From the NCBI GenBank assembly GCA_050305515.1, contig JBNLFL010000038.1, forward strand, positions 1 to 64,000: DNA of 64,000 nt, written 5' to 3'. Positions 8,004-16,563 of this stretch are shown piece after piece; positions within the stretch are counted from its first letter, which is position 1; every line of letters begins with the position of its first letter. The notes below the pieces were generated by a model, which searched no databases, was not told the DNA's origin, and was given only the letters and a program-made list of their open reading frames with translations. The stretch comes from JAFGUB01 sp050305515 (GTDB lineage: Bacteria > Campylobacterota > Campylobacteria > Campylobacterales > Sulfurimonadaceae). A program made the position numbers and the translations under genes.

Positions 8004-8416
8004 TTGATACAATCGGCCCAGATCTTGTGCTCGGGGATGGATTCTTTCGGAATCTCGATAAAATCAAGATGTTCAAAAAAGTGTTGCTGATACGTCAGCG
8101 TCAAAACCTGCTTGAGGCCGAGTCTTGAAGCCTCTTCAAGCGCATGTTCAACCAGCGAGGTTCCAATACCGTGACCGCGCAGGCGCTCGATGACCACAAG
8201 CGAGCGAATCTCGGCAAGCGAAGGGGTATGGATGTGCAGCGCACAAAAACCTGCCAGTGCATCGCCTTCGAATGCAAGCGTATAGGAACGGATATTGGTG
8301 GAAAGTTCATCATCACTGCGCATGAGGATCAGGCCGCTGTTGACTTCCGGGCTGACCAGACGCTGCATGGCCGGAATGTCGGCGAGCGTCGCTTTGCGGT
8401 AGAGAATATCACTCAT
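7952..8416 (-). CDS. GNAT acetyltransferase, ArgA-like N-acetylglutamate synthase
   Basis: The 154-residue single-domain GNAT enzyme has the acetyl-CoA loop RGHGIGTSLV and the flanking strands AEIRSLVV and QVLTLTYQQHFFEHLDF. The C-terminal tail IWADCIKCKHFPVCNEIA with three cysteines is characteristic of short ArgA-type N-acetylglutamate synthases, which make the first intermediate of arginine synthesis from glutamate and acetyl-CoA. Other GNAT substrates cannot be excluded. Its ATG overlaps the engB stop by eight bases. No other arginine genes are nearby. Confidence 0.75.
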   Translation of the reverse strand: MSDILYRKATLADIPAMQRLVSPEVNSGLILMRSDDELSTNIRSYTLAFEGDALAGFCALHIHTPSLAEIRSLVVIERLRGHGIGTSLVEHALEEASRLGLKQVLTLTYQQHFFEHLDFIEIPKESIPEHKIWADCIKCKHFPVCNEIALIKTL

Positions 8417-9026
8417 GGGTAAGTGCTCCGAAAAGATTTTTGTGGATCTCCTGAACCAGCTTGTCGATCCCCCGGCGTTTGCTGTTGGAGATCAGGATCG
8501 CTTCCGGGAATGCTTTCTTCAGTTCGCCGAGCTCCTTCTGGTTCAGTTTGTCGATTTTGGTAAAGACTTTCAGGACGCGCTGATCCGTATCTGTGATCTG
8601 GTTTAAAAAATCCTCAACGGAACGGTCTATTTCCAGGTCGGTATGACGGGCATCCACCAGATGAATAAAGAGCCGGATCTGGCGTCGCGCTTCAATAAAC
8701 TCGGTCAGATTCTTATGCCAGTCGGCTTTAATCGATTTGGCGACTTTCGCATAGCCGAATCCGGGAAGGTCAATGAATTTTGCCTGACTCTTTTCACCGG
8801 TATCGCGGTCCATAAACGTAATGTTAAAATAGTTGATAAGCTGCGTTTTTCCGGGCGTTCCCGAAACCTTGGCAAGACTTTTCCGGTTACTCAGAGAATT
8901 CAGAAGCGAACTTTTCCCGACGTTGGAGCGGGCCATGAACGCCACTTCATTAAACTGATCGTTAAAAGGAACCAGTGAAACATTCGGTGCGGAAGTCTCA
9001 AACGATGAATCGACAATCTCAATCAT
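8409..9026 (-). CDS. engB: Ribosome-biogenesis GTPase YihA/EngB
   Basis: The 205-residue TRAFAC GTPase helps assemble the large ribosomal subunit. G1 is ARSNVGKSSLLN, followed by the family's SGTPGKTQLINYF switch I segment, G3 DLPGFGYA, G4 TKID and G5 around ISNSKRRG. The ATG at 9026 is chosen over an upstream start at 9044 because GGAGGAG lies four to five bases before it. It overlaps the lptA stop by eight bases. Its place between LPS genes and the wall genes matches the order I recall in Campylobacter. Confidence 0.95.
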   Translation of the reverse strand: MIEIVDSSFETSAPNVSLVPFNDQFNEVAFMARSNVGKSSLLNSLSNRKSLAKVSGTPGKTQLINYFNITFMDRDTGEKSQAKFIDLPGFGYAKVAKSIKADWHKNLTEFIEARRQIRLFIHLVDARHTDLEIDRSVEDFLNQITDTDQRVLKVFTKIDKLNQKELGELKKAFPEAILISNSKRRGIDKLVQEIHKNLFGALTHE

Positions 9027-9489
9027 GCTTCTCCTCCAGTTCAAAAATCATGATGACGGGCTTGTCGGTTTTACCCTGGGCTATTGCAGTTCCTTTTTTA
9101 ATATTGACAAGGACTTCATTGCCGACAATCTTCTTTTTCTGATCGAGCTGCATCAGTTCGACATCGCCGTAGAAGCGGTATTCCTGCTCATCCGGCTTGA
9201 AAACCGCTTTTTGGGCCTTACCGCGGTAGGTGGCATTGGCTTCGGCTGAAATGAAAAAATGGACGTCGCCCTCTGCCGTGTATTGTGTAGGATGGCGCTC
9301 GGCATCAATATGAATGGTGACACGCGATGCATTCATTTCGTCACGCCCTTTTGAGATACTGACATGCCCCGAGAAGATAGAAATTCCGGACTTTTCATCG
9401 GCTTCAAAATTGTCTGCGACAACTTTTAGCGCTTCAGCTTGCAGCAATACGGAGCCGAAGAGAAACAGAACAACCGCGAGATGTCTCAT
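9019..9489 (-). CDS. lptA: LptA, periplasmic LPS-transport bridge protein
   Basis: The 156-residue protein has a signal peptide (LAVVLFLFGSVLLQAEA) and an OstA/LptA beta-jellyroll: LKVVADNFEADEKSGISIFSG followed by VSISKGRDEMNASRV and YTAEGDVHF. LptA polymers carry lipopolysaccharide across the periplasm between LptC and LptD. It is directly downstream of lptC with a four-base overlap (9486-9489) and of kdsC, so LPS core synthesis and export are co-transcribed. Confidence 0.9.
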   Translation of the reverse strand: MRHLAVVLFLFGSVLLQAEALKVVADNFEADEKSGISIFSGHVSISKGRDEMNASRVTIHIDAERHPTQYTAEGDVHFFISAEANATYRGKAQKAVFKPDEQEYRFYGDVELMQLDQKKKIVGNEVLVNIKKGTAIAQGKTDKPVIMIFELEEKHD

Positions 9490-10007
9490 TGTACTTCCTC
9501 AATATATAAGGCCTTGATGTTTTCGGCTTTCATATGCCGCTCCTTGGTCTGAAAATAGAGACGTTCGCCATCAACCCGGCTTTCGTTCATCGTGATTACA
9601 AAGGCACCGGGTGTCGTAACGACAGAGTTGTTAAGATCATAATGGGCCTTCTCCGATTCAAACTCGATCCCGCCTTCCTGACGGTAGGTGACATTTCCGG
9701 AGAGGTCGATACGGTCTTCACGGTAAAGTCCCCTGTCTGCGTGCATCACTTCCATCTGCGATTTTGTAGCATCGGAAAATGTCACATTGGTCACTTCGTA
9801 ACGATCTTCAAAGCGCTGTCCCAGAGATCCGGCAAGGACGTTTTCGACACCTTCGGGTTTCATGGAATAGAGCGTAAAGTTGACCAACTCAAGTTGCGCT
9901 ACCTCCTGTGTCGGCAGCGGTGCCGTTTTGATAGGTTTAAAGAACAGGAAAACGGCAAGCAGCATGGAAAGCAGCAGCACAAAAAACAGGTTGATACTCA
10001 GCCGCAT
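9486..10007 (-). CDS. lptC: LptC, inner-membrane LPS export protein
   Basis: The 173-residue single-pass protein has the membrane anchor LFFVLLLSMLLAVFLFF and a periplasmic LptC fold (LVNFTLYSMKPEGVENVLAG, then VTFSDATKSQMEVMHADRGLYREDRIDLSGNV as two separate stretches). It receives LPS from the LptBFG transporter and hands it to LptA, encoded next. The ATG at 10007 overlaps the kdsC stop as TAATG, which decides the start against a GTG three codons upstream. Confidence 0.85.
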   Translation of the reverse strand: MRLSINLFFVLLLSMLLAVFLFFKPIKTAPLPTQEVAQLELVNFTLYSMKPEGVENVLAGSLGQRFEDRYEVTNVTFSDATKSQMEVMHADRGLYREDRIDLSGNVTYRQEGGIEFESEKAHYDLNNSVVTTPGAFVITMNESRVDGERLYFQTKERHMKAENIKALYIEEVQ

Positions 10008-10501
10008 TATAGCCACAAAGCCAGAAATTCAGACGTCTGGCCGTTCTCTTCAAGCAGCGTTTCAATCATTTCCCGGACAGCGCCCCGTCCTCCCGATTTT
10101 TTCAGGCAGGTTTGCACCAGTGAACGGATGGGCGCAGTCGCATCAGCCGGAGCGAAAGAGCGTCCGACGAACTGCAGCATCTGATAATCGTTCAGGTCAT
10201 CGCCGATGGCGGCAATCTCATCCGCCTGAAGCTTCTGCTCCGATGCAATGCGGCGCAGAAGCGACGCTTTGTCCTTGACACCCTGAAACAGCAGTTCGAT
10301 ACCGAGCTCTTTTGCGCGGCGCTGCACAATAGCCGATTCACGCCCCGTGATAATGGCGGCCTGATGTCCCATGCGAATCCAGCTGCGAATGGCAAGACCG
10401 TCTTTGACATCAAAGGCTTTCGTCTCGTTGCCGTCGTTGCTGTAGATGATACGTCCGTCCGTCAGACAGCCGTCAACATCAAGTACGATCAAACGGATCA
10501 C
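10007..10501 (-). CDS. kdsC: 3-deoxy-D-manno-octulosonate 8-phosphate phosphatase
   Basis: The 164-residue HAD-superfamily phosphatase of the small C0 type removes phosphate from KDO-8-P for the LPS inner core. Motif I is VLDVDGCLTDG (nucleophile D8, acid D10), the Thr motif lies in AIITGRES, and motif IV is IGDDLND. Short HADs of this type act as tetramers. The start overlaps the hisB stop by four bases (10498-10501), and lptC follows with a one-base overlap. Confidence 0.9.
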   Translation of the reverse strand: MIRLIVLDVDGCLTDGRIIYSNDGNETKAFDVKDGLAIRSWIRMGHQAAIITGRESAIVQRRAKELGIELLFQGVKDKASLLRRIASEQKLQADEIAAIGDDLNDYQMLQFVGRSFAPADATAPIRSLVQTCLKKSGGRGAVREMIETLLEENGQTSEFLALWL

Positions 10502-11070
10502 AGCACTCCCTTGGTGCTGGGAATACCGGTGCGCTCGTTAGGCGTGACGGCGCGACGCAGCGCGACGGCAAAGGCCTTGAACGCCGCTTCAATGATATGG
10601 TGCTTGTTCTTGCCGCGTTGCATGACGATATGTGCTGATATCCCGGCATTTTGTACCAAAGCTTTAAAAAACTCTTCGCTCAACTCCGTATCGAAACGTC
10701 CGACCTTGCCTTCAACGTCGATTTCATAATGCAGATAGGGACGGTTGCTCAGATCCATATCGCATGAAACGGCAGCTTCATCCATCACGACAACCGCATT
10801 TCCGAAACGCTCGACCTTCTCGATGGGATAGATAGCCGAACGCAAAAGCCGGCCGATCACGATACCCACATCTTCAACACTGTGGTGGTCGTCAATATGG
10901 GTATCGCCTCTACATGTAACGTTAAGATCAATCAGGGAGTGCTTGGAAAAACTCTCCAGCATGTGGTCGAAAAACCCCACGCCCGTCTCAATGCTGCTTT
11001 TACCGCTTCCGTAAAGCTCAAGCTCTACGGTGATGGCCGTCTCTTTGGTGGTGCGCTCAAGTCGCTTCAT
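10498..11070 (-). CDS. hisB: Imidazoleglycerol-phosphate dehydratase
   Basis: The 190-residue monofunctional HisB catalyses the sixth step of histidine synthesis. Two metal-binding repeats are visible: GFFDHMLESFSKHS with DDHHSVEDVGI, and HYEIDVEG through FFKALVQNAG to NKHHIIEAAFKAFA. The second HHxxE follows the known pattern for the dimanganese site. No phosphatase domain is fused. It lies in the envelope operon, three bases downstream of rlpA, away from other his genes. A near-palindrome with one mismatch (CTACATGTAA) lies inside it at 10910. Confidence 0.95.
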   Translation of the reverse strand: MKRLERTTKETAITVELELYGSGKSSIETGVGFFDHMLESFSKHSLIDLNVTCRGDTHIDDHHSVEDVGIVIGRLLRSAIYPIEKVERFGNAVVVMDEAAVSCDMDLSNRPYLHYEIDVEGKVGRFDTELSEEFFKALVQNAGISAHIVMQRGKNKHHIIEAAFKAFAVALRRAVTPNERTGIPSTKGVL

Positions 11071-11072
11071 CC

Positions 11073-11849
11073 CTACTCCCTTACAATAAATGCGTGTGAA
11101 AGCGTTCCGCTCTCTATAAAATCTCTGGCTTCGGCTTCACTCTGGAATCCTGTGAGATAGACGCGAAATATCCTTCCGCTCTCCTGTTCCATGTCTTTAA
11201 TGATAGCAGAATACCCCTGTGTCTTGTCATACTTTTCCTGTGTCGCAATGGCCCCTTCAATCCGTGAAAATGCACCGATCTGGATTGCAAAAGAGCCCAT
11301 AACCTGCTCTTTTGGTCCCTTTTTAAGCGACTCGATCGAAGAGATCTTTTGACTGCCCTGCGATTCGAATCCAAGAATTTCAAGTTTGACCGGCGCCGTT
11401 CCCGATGCGATCATGCCAAGTTCCTGCGCGGCTTTTTTCGAAAGGTCGATAATGCGGGTTTCAACAAACGGTCCGCGGTCGTTCACACGGACCACGGCGC
11501 TGCGTCCGTTATTTTTGTTCGTAACCCTGACAATCGTATTCATGGGAAGCGTTTTGTGTGCGGCGGTCATCGCGTACATGTTGTAAGTCTCGCCGTTGGA
11601 TGTCAGTTTACCGTGAAAATCGGGACCGTACCAGCTTGCGCGTCCGTGAAACTCTTCACCCTGATGCACGACGCTGGGGTAGTAGCGTTTGCCATGAACC
11701 GTATAGGGGCGCATCGTGGGGTGGGAGTAGTTTTTCTGTTCGGGTTTCTGCTCTGTTACGCTGCCATGGTGCAGATAGCCCTCACGGGTTCTGGTGCTAC
11801 AGCCTGCAAGCAGCAGTAGCAGTGCAAAAAACGCCAGGGCTTTAGTCAT
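11073..11849 (-). CDS. rlpA: RlpA-like septal lytic transglycosylase with SPOR domain
   Basis: The 258-residue lipoprotein has the lipobox LLLLAGC. A double-psi beta-barrel RlpA domain follows: GRASWYGPDFHGKLTSNGE, AAHKTLPMNT and VRVNDRGPF. The C-terminal SPOR domain (SFAIQIGAFSRIEGA onward) binds stem-peptide-free septal glycan. RlpA cleaves naked glycan strands during cell separation. The ATG at 11849 overlaps the mltD stop by eight bases, as ATGACTAA. Pairing with mltD suggests two glycan-cleaving enzymes made together. Confidence 0.9.
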   Translation of the reverse strand: MTKALAFFALLLLLAGCSTRTREGYLHHGSVTEQKPEQKNYSHPTMRPYTVHGKRYYPSVVHQGEEFHGRASWYGPDFHGKLTSNGETYNMYAMTAAHKTLPMNTIVRVTNKNNGRSAVVRVNDRGPFVETRIIDLSKKAAQELGMIASGTAPVKLEILGFESQGSQKISSIESLKKGPKEQVMGSFAIQIGAFSRIEGAIATQEKYDKTQGYSAIIKDMEQESGRIFRVYLTGFQSEAEARDFIESGTLSHAFIVRE

Positions 11850-13062
11850 AAACATTCAGACGGTCACCAATACGGATAAATGAATTTTTCAGATTGTTCA
11901 TCGCCATCAGTTTGTCGACGGAGATCTCAAAACTTTTGGCGATGGAGATGAGGGTGTCACCGGATTGAACGACATAACGCATCTCACTGTCAACCGCCGG
12001 TTTGTCAACCGGAATGATGAGGCGCTGTTTCAGCGAGAGATTCGTTTTTTCAAGACGGTTGAAATCCATAATCTTTTTATAGGAGACGCCGTAGCGTTTT
12101 CCGATTTTCGAGAGGTTGTCCCCCGCTTTGACCGTATGGATCATGTAGATATTGCGAAGCGGTTCTGGCTTGTAGTCGCGCTTGAAATCCGTCAGTTTGG
12201 CATACGGAATGTAGATGGTATAGGTTTTGCCATAAGGGGGAACAAAATCGTAATTAAGGTGACGGTTGTATTTCTCAAGCTCTTTGACCGGCAGTTGCAG
12301 CGTCTTGGCAATGCGGCTGAGACGCTCGCCGCTTGCAATCTCGACAGGAACAATGGAAAAAGCGGTAGCGCGGTTGAGCAGAAAATCGTACTCGCGGGTT
12401 ATCAGATAGTTTTCATCGCTTCCCATGAGCGCCAGCGCCAGGATTTTACGGATGTACAGACGTGTTTCGAGCGGAATATAGCGCTTCTTGCTGTTAAGCA
12501 AAACAGAGAGGTCGTCTGTTCCGGCGCGCTCTATGGCGCGGTTGAGCCGTCCTTCACCGCAGTTGTAAGCCATGGCAGCGAGATACCATTTACCAAAACG
12601 CTTGTGCAGGTCTCCCAGATAGTCAACCGCTGCCTGGGTCGATTTTACCAGATCGCGGCGTTCATCCACATAATCGTCAATGCGCAGTCCCTGACGCTCT
12701 GCCGTTTGCGGCATAAACTGCCAAAGCCCCGCAGCACGCTTGTTGGAAAATGCCCGAGTCGAAAAGTTGGATTCGACCATAGCCAGAAAGAGAAACTCTC
12801 CCGGAAGATCGGAACGCGAAAGAATGCTTTTGATCATCGGGATGTAAAGATAGGCTTCGTCCATGGTTTTGAAAAAATGGCGGTTGCGATAGGTCTCTTT
12901 GTACGCTTCAATCGTTTGAATCAGAATCTTGTCGTTGAGAAACGAAGGATCAATGTCGAGGCTTTTAAGTACGACACTCTCATGCTGATAGTTGGACTCA
13001 AATGTCAAAGCTCCGGTAAGCGGCTGCAATAGAAGGGCAATAAAGAAGAAAAATCGGATCAA
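11842..13062 (-). CDS. mltD: Membrane-bound lytic murein transglycosylase D with LysM domains
   Basis: The 406-residue secreted enzyme has the signal segment FFFFIALLLQPLTGALT. The SLT domain carries the catalytic glutamate in AMVESNFS, then RAAGLWQFMPQTA and AYNCGEGRL, the GEGRLNRA pattern of family 1D. At least two LysM modules follow (HTVKAGDNLSKIGKRYGVS and YVVQSGDTLISIAKSFEIS), with a possible degenerate third before them. It cuts glycan to 1,6-anhydro ends. It starts 50 bp after tatD on the same strand. Confidence 0.93.
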   Translation of the reverse strand: MIRFFFFIALLLQPLTGALTFESNYQHESVVLKSLDIDPSFLNDKILIQTIEAYKETYRNRHFFKTMDEAYLYIPMIKSILSRSDLPGEFLFLAMVESNFSTRAFSNKRAAGLWQFMPQTAERQGLRIDDYVDERRDLVKSTQAAVDYLGDLHKRFGKWYLAAMAYNCGEGRLNRAIERAGTDDLSVLLNSKKRYIPLETRLYIRKILALALMGSDENYLITREYDFLLNRATAFSIVPVEIASGERLSRIAKTLQLPVKELEKYNRHLNYDFVPPYGKTYTIYIPYAKLTDFKRDYKPEPLRNIYMIHTVKAGDNLSKIGKRYGVSYKKIMDFNRLEKTNLSLKQRLIIPVDKPAVDSEMRYVVQSGDTLISIAKSFEISVDKLMAMNNLKNSFIRIGDRLNVYD

Positions 13063-13112
13063 AACCAGTCGGCTCCCGTGTTGAAAGTGCCCAATTTTAC
13101 CTAAAATCTGCT

Positions 13113-13886
13113 TTAAATTCTAAAAAGTCTTTTGGCATTGGCGGTTGTCAGCGCGGCGATTTGCGCCGCATCGCTTGCAAGAAGCTCCGCCATTTTGTCG
13201 GCAACAAGGGTACAGTATGCGGGTTCATTGCGTGCACCCCGATGCGGATGCGGCGTCAGATAGGGGCCGTCAGTTTCGATGAGCAGTTTATCTTCGGGAA
13301 TCATCGGAAGCACCTCGACAAGCTTTCTGGCATTTTTAAACGTAAGTACGCCGCCGATACCAAAATAAAATCCCGCATCCGCGAGAGAGAGCAGCTGATG
13401 ATCGGCATTGTAGCAGTGGAGGACGCCGCCGACACTTTGGGCGTCTTCTTCAAGCAGGATACGCTTTGAATCGCTGCTCGCATCACGGATATGTACAATC
13501 AGGGGTTTGCCGGCGGCTTTGGCGATACGGATTTGCGCACGGAAAATATCCTGCTGACGCAGTTTTTCTGCCTCTTTCTCTTCGTCAGTGCCTTCAAGAC
13601 GGTAGTAATCAAGCCCGCACTCTCCGATGGCAACACATTTGTCATGATGGATAAAACGCTCAAAATCGAGCGATTCAAAGGCATCCATGTCATAAGGGTG
13701 CACACCGGCGGCAAAGTAGAGATTTTCATGCGATTCGCACAGCGATAGGGCATGTTCAAGTGTCTTCGGATCGGCACCGGGTATTATCCAGGCTTCGACA
13801 TCCGCTTCGCGTGATCGTGCGAGCACCTGCTGCAAATCTTCGATGTATCGCGGATCATCCAGATGAATGTGTGTGTCAATGATCAT
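13113..13886 (-). CDS. tatD: TatD-family metal-dependent hydrolase/DNase
   Basis: The 257-residue TIM-barrel amidohydrolase has the metal motif DTHIHLD at the N-terminus, GECGLDYYR, PLIVHIRDA, GVLHCYN and ETDGPYL, all TatD signatures. The family removes 3'-terminal nucleotides from single-stranded DNA or damaged ends. Its ATG overlaps the end of a small membrane-protein frame that follows recN, so it is translated as part of the nadK-recN operon. Confidence 0.92.
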   Translation of the reverse strand: MIIDTHIHLDDPRYIEDLQQVLARSREADVEAWIIPGADPKTLEHALSLCESHENLYFAAGVHPYDMDAFESLDFERFIHHDKCVAIGECGLDYYRLEGTDEEKEAEKLRQQDIFRAQIRIAKAAGKPLIVHIRDASSDSKRILLEEDAQSVGGVLHCYNADHQLLSLADAGFYFGIGGVLTFKNARKLVEVLPMIPEDKLLIETDGPYLTPHPHRGARNEPAYCTLVADKMAELLASDAAQIAALTTANAKRLFRI

Positions 13887-14046
13887 GAGGTTCCTTCTTT
13901 GAACGGATGACTTTTAAAATGGTTCGCAGCATCAGCACTGTGAAAAAAAGAGACCCGGCAGCTGTCATCATACCGAGACCCATATTGCCCGCCATAAAAG
14001 CATTGACGCTCATGATGCCCAGAATAAAGGCAATTACAAGACACAC
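13876..14046 (-). CDS. Small membrane protein between recN and tatD
   Basis: A 56-codon frame begins at GTG 14046 inside the recN end and stops at 13876 just inside tatD. It reads CLVIAFILGIMSVNAFMAGN, then a second hydrophobic stretch GMMTAAGSLFFTVLMLRTIL, and ends in a basic tail. Two membrane helices are likely. The overlaps with both neighbours suit this operon, where nearly every junction overlaps, and without it the 147-bp recN-tatD gap would be unusual. No good ribosome site is visible and no family is recognised. Confidence 0.45.
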   Translation of the reverse strand: MCLVIAFILGIMSVNAFMAGNMGLGMMTAAGSLFFTVLMLRTILKVIRSKKEPHDH

Positions 14047-15575
14047 CGGGCGCTCTCAAGAAGGTCTTTGGCAAAGAGTCTGGCCTCTTTGGTGATGCTC
14101 TCGCCGCTGATCATGCGGGCAATCTCTTCAATGCGCTCGTGTGTCTCAAGGACTCTAACGCGGCTTTTCTCGTCTTTGCTGACAAGAAAATGCTGCTCTC
14201 CCATCGCGGTAAGCTGGGGCTGATGGGAGATGACGAATATCTGGTAGACGCGGCTCAGACGCCGCAGCACCCTTGCCACGCTCATCGACTCTTCACCGCT
14301 GAGATTGGCATCGATCTCATCAAGCATCAAAACGCCGCTGCTGCTGTCGATAAATTCTGCCCAAAGCGCCAGAACCGCCAATCGCAAGCGGTTAAACTCT
14401 CCTGAACTCAGTGACCCGATTGCGGTTGCATCAAGGGTAAGTTCCAGACGGTCGCTGCCCGATGCGCTTATGGGTGCTGCTGCGAGCGTCAAAGCAGCCG
14501 GACGTAGATAGAGCTCCTGCAGATAGCTGTTAATACGCTCCATCATAGGGGTAAGGAGCTTTTTTCTGGACTCCGAGAGCTGGGCGGCAAGGCTGCGGGC
14601 TTCTGCCTCAAGCGAAGCGACACGATGCAGCAGTTCATCCTTGGCGACTTCAATACGTTCATAACGCTCAAGCTCCCGACGCTTCTCTTCGACATACTCC
14701 AGTGCCGCTTCAATCGATCCGTAGCGGCGCTTGAGTTCCGAGAGCGCTTCAATGCGGTCCAGAACCGATTCGATGTCAACATCGTCAAGCTCTTCAAGAC
14801 GCAGGGCCCCTTCGTCGAAATGGCTGCGCAGTTCATTCATGGCATCGTCGAAAAAACCGCTCTCCACACACAGAAGTTCCAGAGCCGCCGTGACATCGTT
14901 TTCAAAAGAGAATATCTGCTGCGCCTCTTGAATGGACGCTTCGATCTTGTCGCGTTTGGAGAGCGCTTTTTTTATCTCGAGAAGCCGCTCGTCCTCTCCG
15001 GTCTCCGGATGGATGGCATCGATTTTATCGATTTCGAAACGGGCGAATTCTTTGAGTTCGACGATACGCCGCTCCTCGTCTTCAAGCGTTTCGAGCTCTT
15101 TTTTTGCTTCCCGATACGCATCAAACGTCTCCTGCATCTGCCGGACACGCTTAAGATGCCCCGCATGCCGTTTTTCGACAAAACGGTCGCATAATGAGAG
15201 CAGCTTTTCATTTTCAAAGTCGCTGTAGTCACGAAGCGAAAGATGTTTGAGATAGTTGGCACTGATCTCGGAGAGTGTGCGTTTGGAAAGGGTCTGATTG
15301 TTGATGAAGTAACGTACCTTCTCTTTTTTGACATGACGCAGCACATTGGGATCTTCATTGAGAATGCCGTGTTCTGCTTCATCGAGCTGCCATGAAACGC
15401 TCAGTTCGGAGAGTGACGCCCGTGCTTCTGCGCGTCCCAGCGTTGCCAGTATCGCTTCCATAAGAATCGATTTACCGCTGCCGCTCGGCCCGGTAAAGAC
15501 AATCAGACCCCGCTCGAACTCGAGTTCAGCCGCTTCAAAACTGAGCAGCTCTTTAAGATAAAAACGTTCCAGCAC
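14034..15575 (-). CDS. recN: DNA repair protein RecN
   Basis: The 513-residue SMC-like ATPase is used in double-strand-break repair. Walker A is GPSGSGKS near residue 30, a long coiled-coil centre is interrupted by short linkers, and the C-terminal head has the signature LSSGEFNRLRLA and Walker B VLMLDEIDANLSG, with SHQPQL as the switch region. The start is GTG at 15575, overlapping the nadK stop by one base (TAGTG). Confidence 0.93.
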   Translation of the reverse strand: MLERFYLKELLSFEAAELEFERGLIVFTGPSGSGKSILMEAILATLGRAEARASLSELSVSWQLDEAEHGILNEDPNVLRHVKKEKVRYFINNQTLSKRTLSEISANYLKHLSLRDYSDFENEKLLSLCDRFVEKRHAGHLKRVRQMQETFDAYREAKKELETLEDEERRIVELKEFARFEIDKIDAIHPETGEDERLLEIKKALSKRDKIEASIQEAQQIFSFENDVTAALELLCVESGFFDDAMNELRSHFDEGALRLEELDDVDIESVLDRIEALSELKRRYGSIEAALEYVEEKRRELERYERIEVAKDELLHRVASLEAEARSLAAQLSESRKKLLTPMMERINSYLQELYLRPAALTLAAAPISASGSDRLELTLDATAIGSLSSGEFNRLRLAVLALWAEFIDSSSGVLMLDEIDANLSGEESMSVARVLRRLSRVYQIFVISHQPQLTAMGEQHFLVSKDEKSRVRVLETHERIEEIARMISGESITKEARLFAKDLLESARCVL

Positions 15576-16429
15576 TATTCACCCCAGCCCAGTTTGCCTT
15601 TGAGCACATCGAAGTAATTGAAATCTTCCTGATGTACCAGCTGCGCAGATTCGGAAGCAAGTTTAATCAGTACGGCGTCACCAACTCCGAATTCATAGAT
15701 ATCCTGTCCATCGACGATTGCCAATGCACTCTGCTCGGGTGTCTGCACTTCAATTTCAAAATGTCCCGGCAGTACGACCGGCCGCTGTGTCAAAGAGTGC
15801 GGGCTGATGGGCGTCAGAGCAAAGACCTGTGTCAGGGGAAAAAGCACCGGACCGCCGGCCGAGAGGTTGTAGGCGGTTGAGCCCGTCGGTGTCGAGATAA
15901 TAACCCCGTCACCGAAATAGGTGTTAAAAGACTTTCCGTCAACCCGCGTTTCGAGATGGATCATCTTTGCAATCGAGGGACGGGTGAGCACGATATCATT
16001 GAATGCAATGAGGCGGGTCGTGCCGTTTTGTGTGGTGATGGTCGCTTCGAGCATGGCGCGCCGGTCAATGCGGTATTCACCGCGAACCAGTTTGGGAATG
16101 AAGGTTTCGAGCTCCGCGATGTCCAGATCGGCCAGAAAGCCGAGTTTTCCGGCATGGACACCCAAAACAGGAAGATCATAGGCAAAGGAACGCCTCACGG
16201 CAGAGATCAGGGTGCCATCACCCCCGATCGTGATCAGCATATCGCTGTTTTGGCAGAGAATATCAAACTCCTGCCCGAGAATGTCAATCATACTCGCACT
16301 CATATTGTCAATCAGGACTTCGACGCCATGCGATTCAAAAAGCGACTTGACATGATAAAAAGTCGCTTTAAGCTCCGGAGTCGAGGGGCGTAAAATGATG
16401 CCGACTTTTTTAATATTAGATAATTTCAA
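15575..16429 (-). CDS. nadK: NAD kinase
   Basis: The 284-residue enzyme phosphorylates NAD to NADP. GGDGTLI is the diagnostic nucleotide loop, followed by GVHAGKLGFLAD, FNDIVLTR and GDGVIISTPTGSTAYNLSAGGP, split here by a loop. The start is set at TTG 16429 (KLSNIKKVGII), with AGGATT eight bases upstream, rather than at a longer frame from 16480. It heads the 14-gene minus-strand operon and is divergent from aspS. Confidence 0.93.
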   Translation of the reverse strand: MKLSNIKKVGIILRPSTPELKATFYHVKSLFESHGVEVLIDNMSASMIDILGQEFDILCQNSDMLITIGGDGTLISAVRRSFAYDLPVLGVHAGKLGFLADLDIAELETFIPKLVRGEYRIDRRAMLEATITTQNGTTRLIAFNDIVLTRPSIAKMIHLETRVDGKSFNTYFGDGVIISTPTGSTAYNLSAGGPVLFPLTQVFALTPISPHSLTQRPVVLPGHFEIEVQTPEQSALAIVDGQDIYEFGVGDAVLIKLASESAQLVHQEDFNYFDVLKGKLGWGE

Positions 16430-16486
16430 TATGATAATCCTGCGATCGTTGTGTGGGGCATTATAACAAAATTTGTACACGCATGC

Positions 16487-16496
16487 TTACATGTAA
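16487..16496. repeat. TTACATGTAA palindrome in the nadK/aspS divergent region
   Basis: Perfect palindrome 33 bp upstream of the aspS -10 box and about 58 bp upstream of nadK, so a protein bound here could affect either promoter. Confidence 0.95.
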
Positions 16497-16528
16497 GGCA
16501 TATTAGCAAAGCCCAAGGCAAGAGCCGA

Positions 16529-16534
16529 TATAAT
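16529..16534 (+). promoter_or_regulatory. aspS -10 box (TATAAT)
   Basis: A consensus TATAAT lies 30 bp upstream of the aspS start. No clear -35 is seen, which is usual for Campylobacterota sigma-70 promoters. Confidence 0.55.
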
Positions 16535-16563
16535 CGCGAAAACATTTTTTGAGGACTCCCCAA

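Noticed and set aside
10910..10919. CTACATGTAA in hisB as another palindrome copy
   Set aside because: One mismatch to TTACATGTAA; left out of the exact count, as was the variant near 57352.
11965..13032. 355-residue open frame antisense to mltD
   Set aside because: It mirrors mltD with its catalytic and LysM motifs; the composition is that of a shadow frame.
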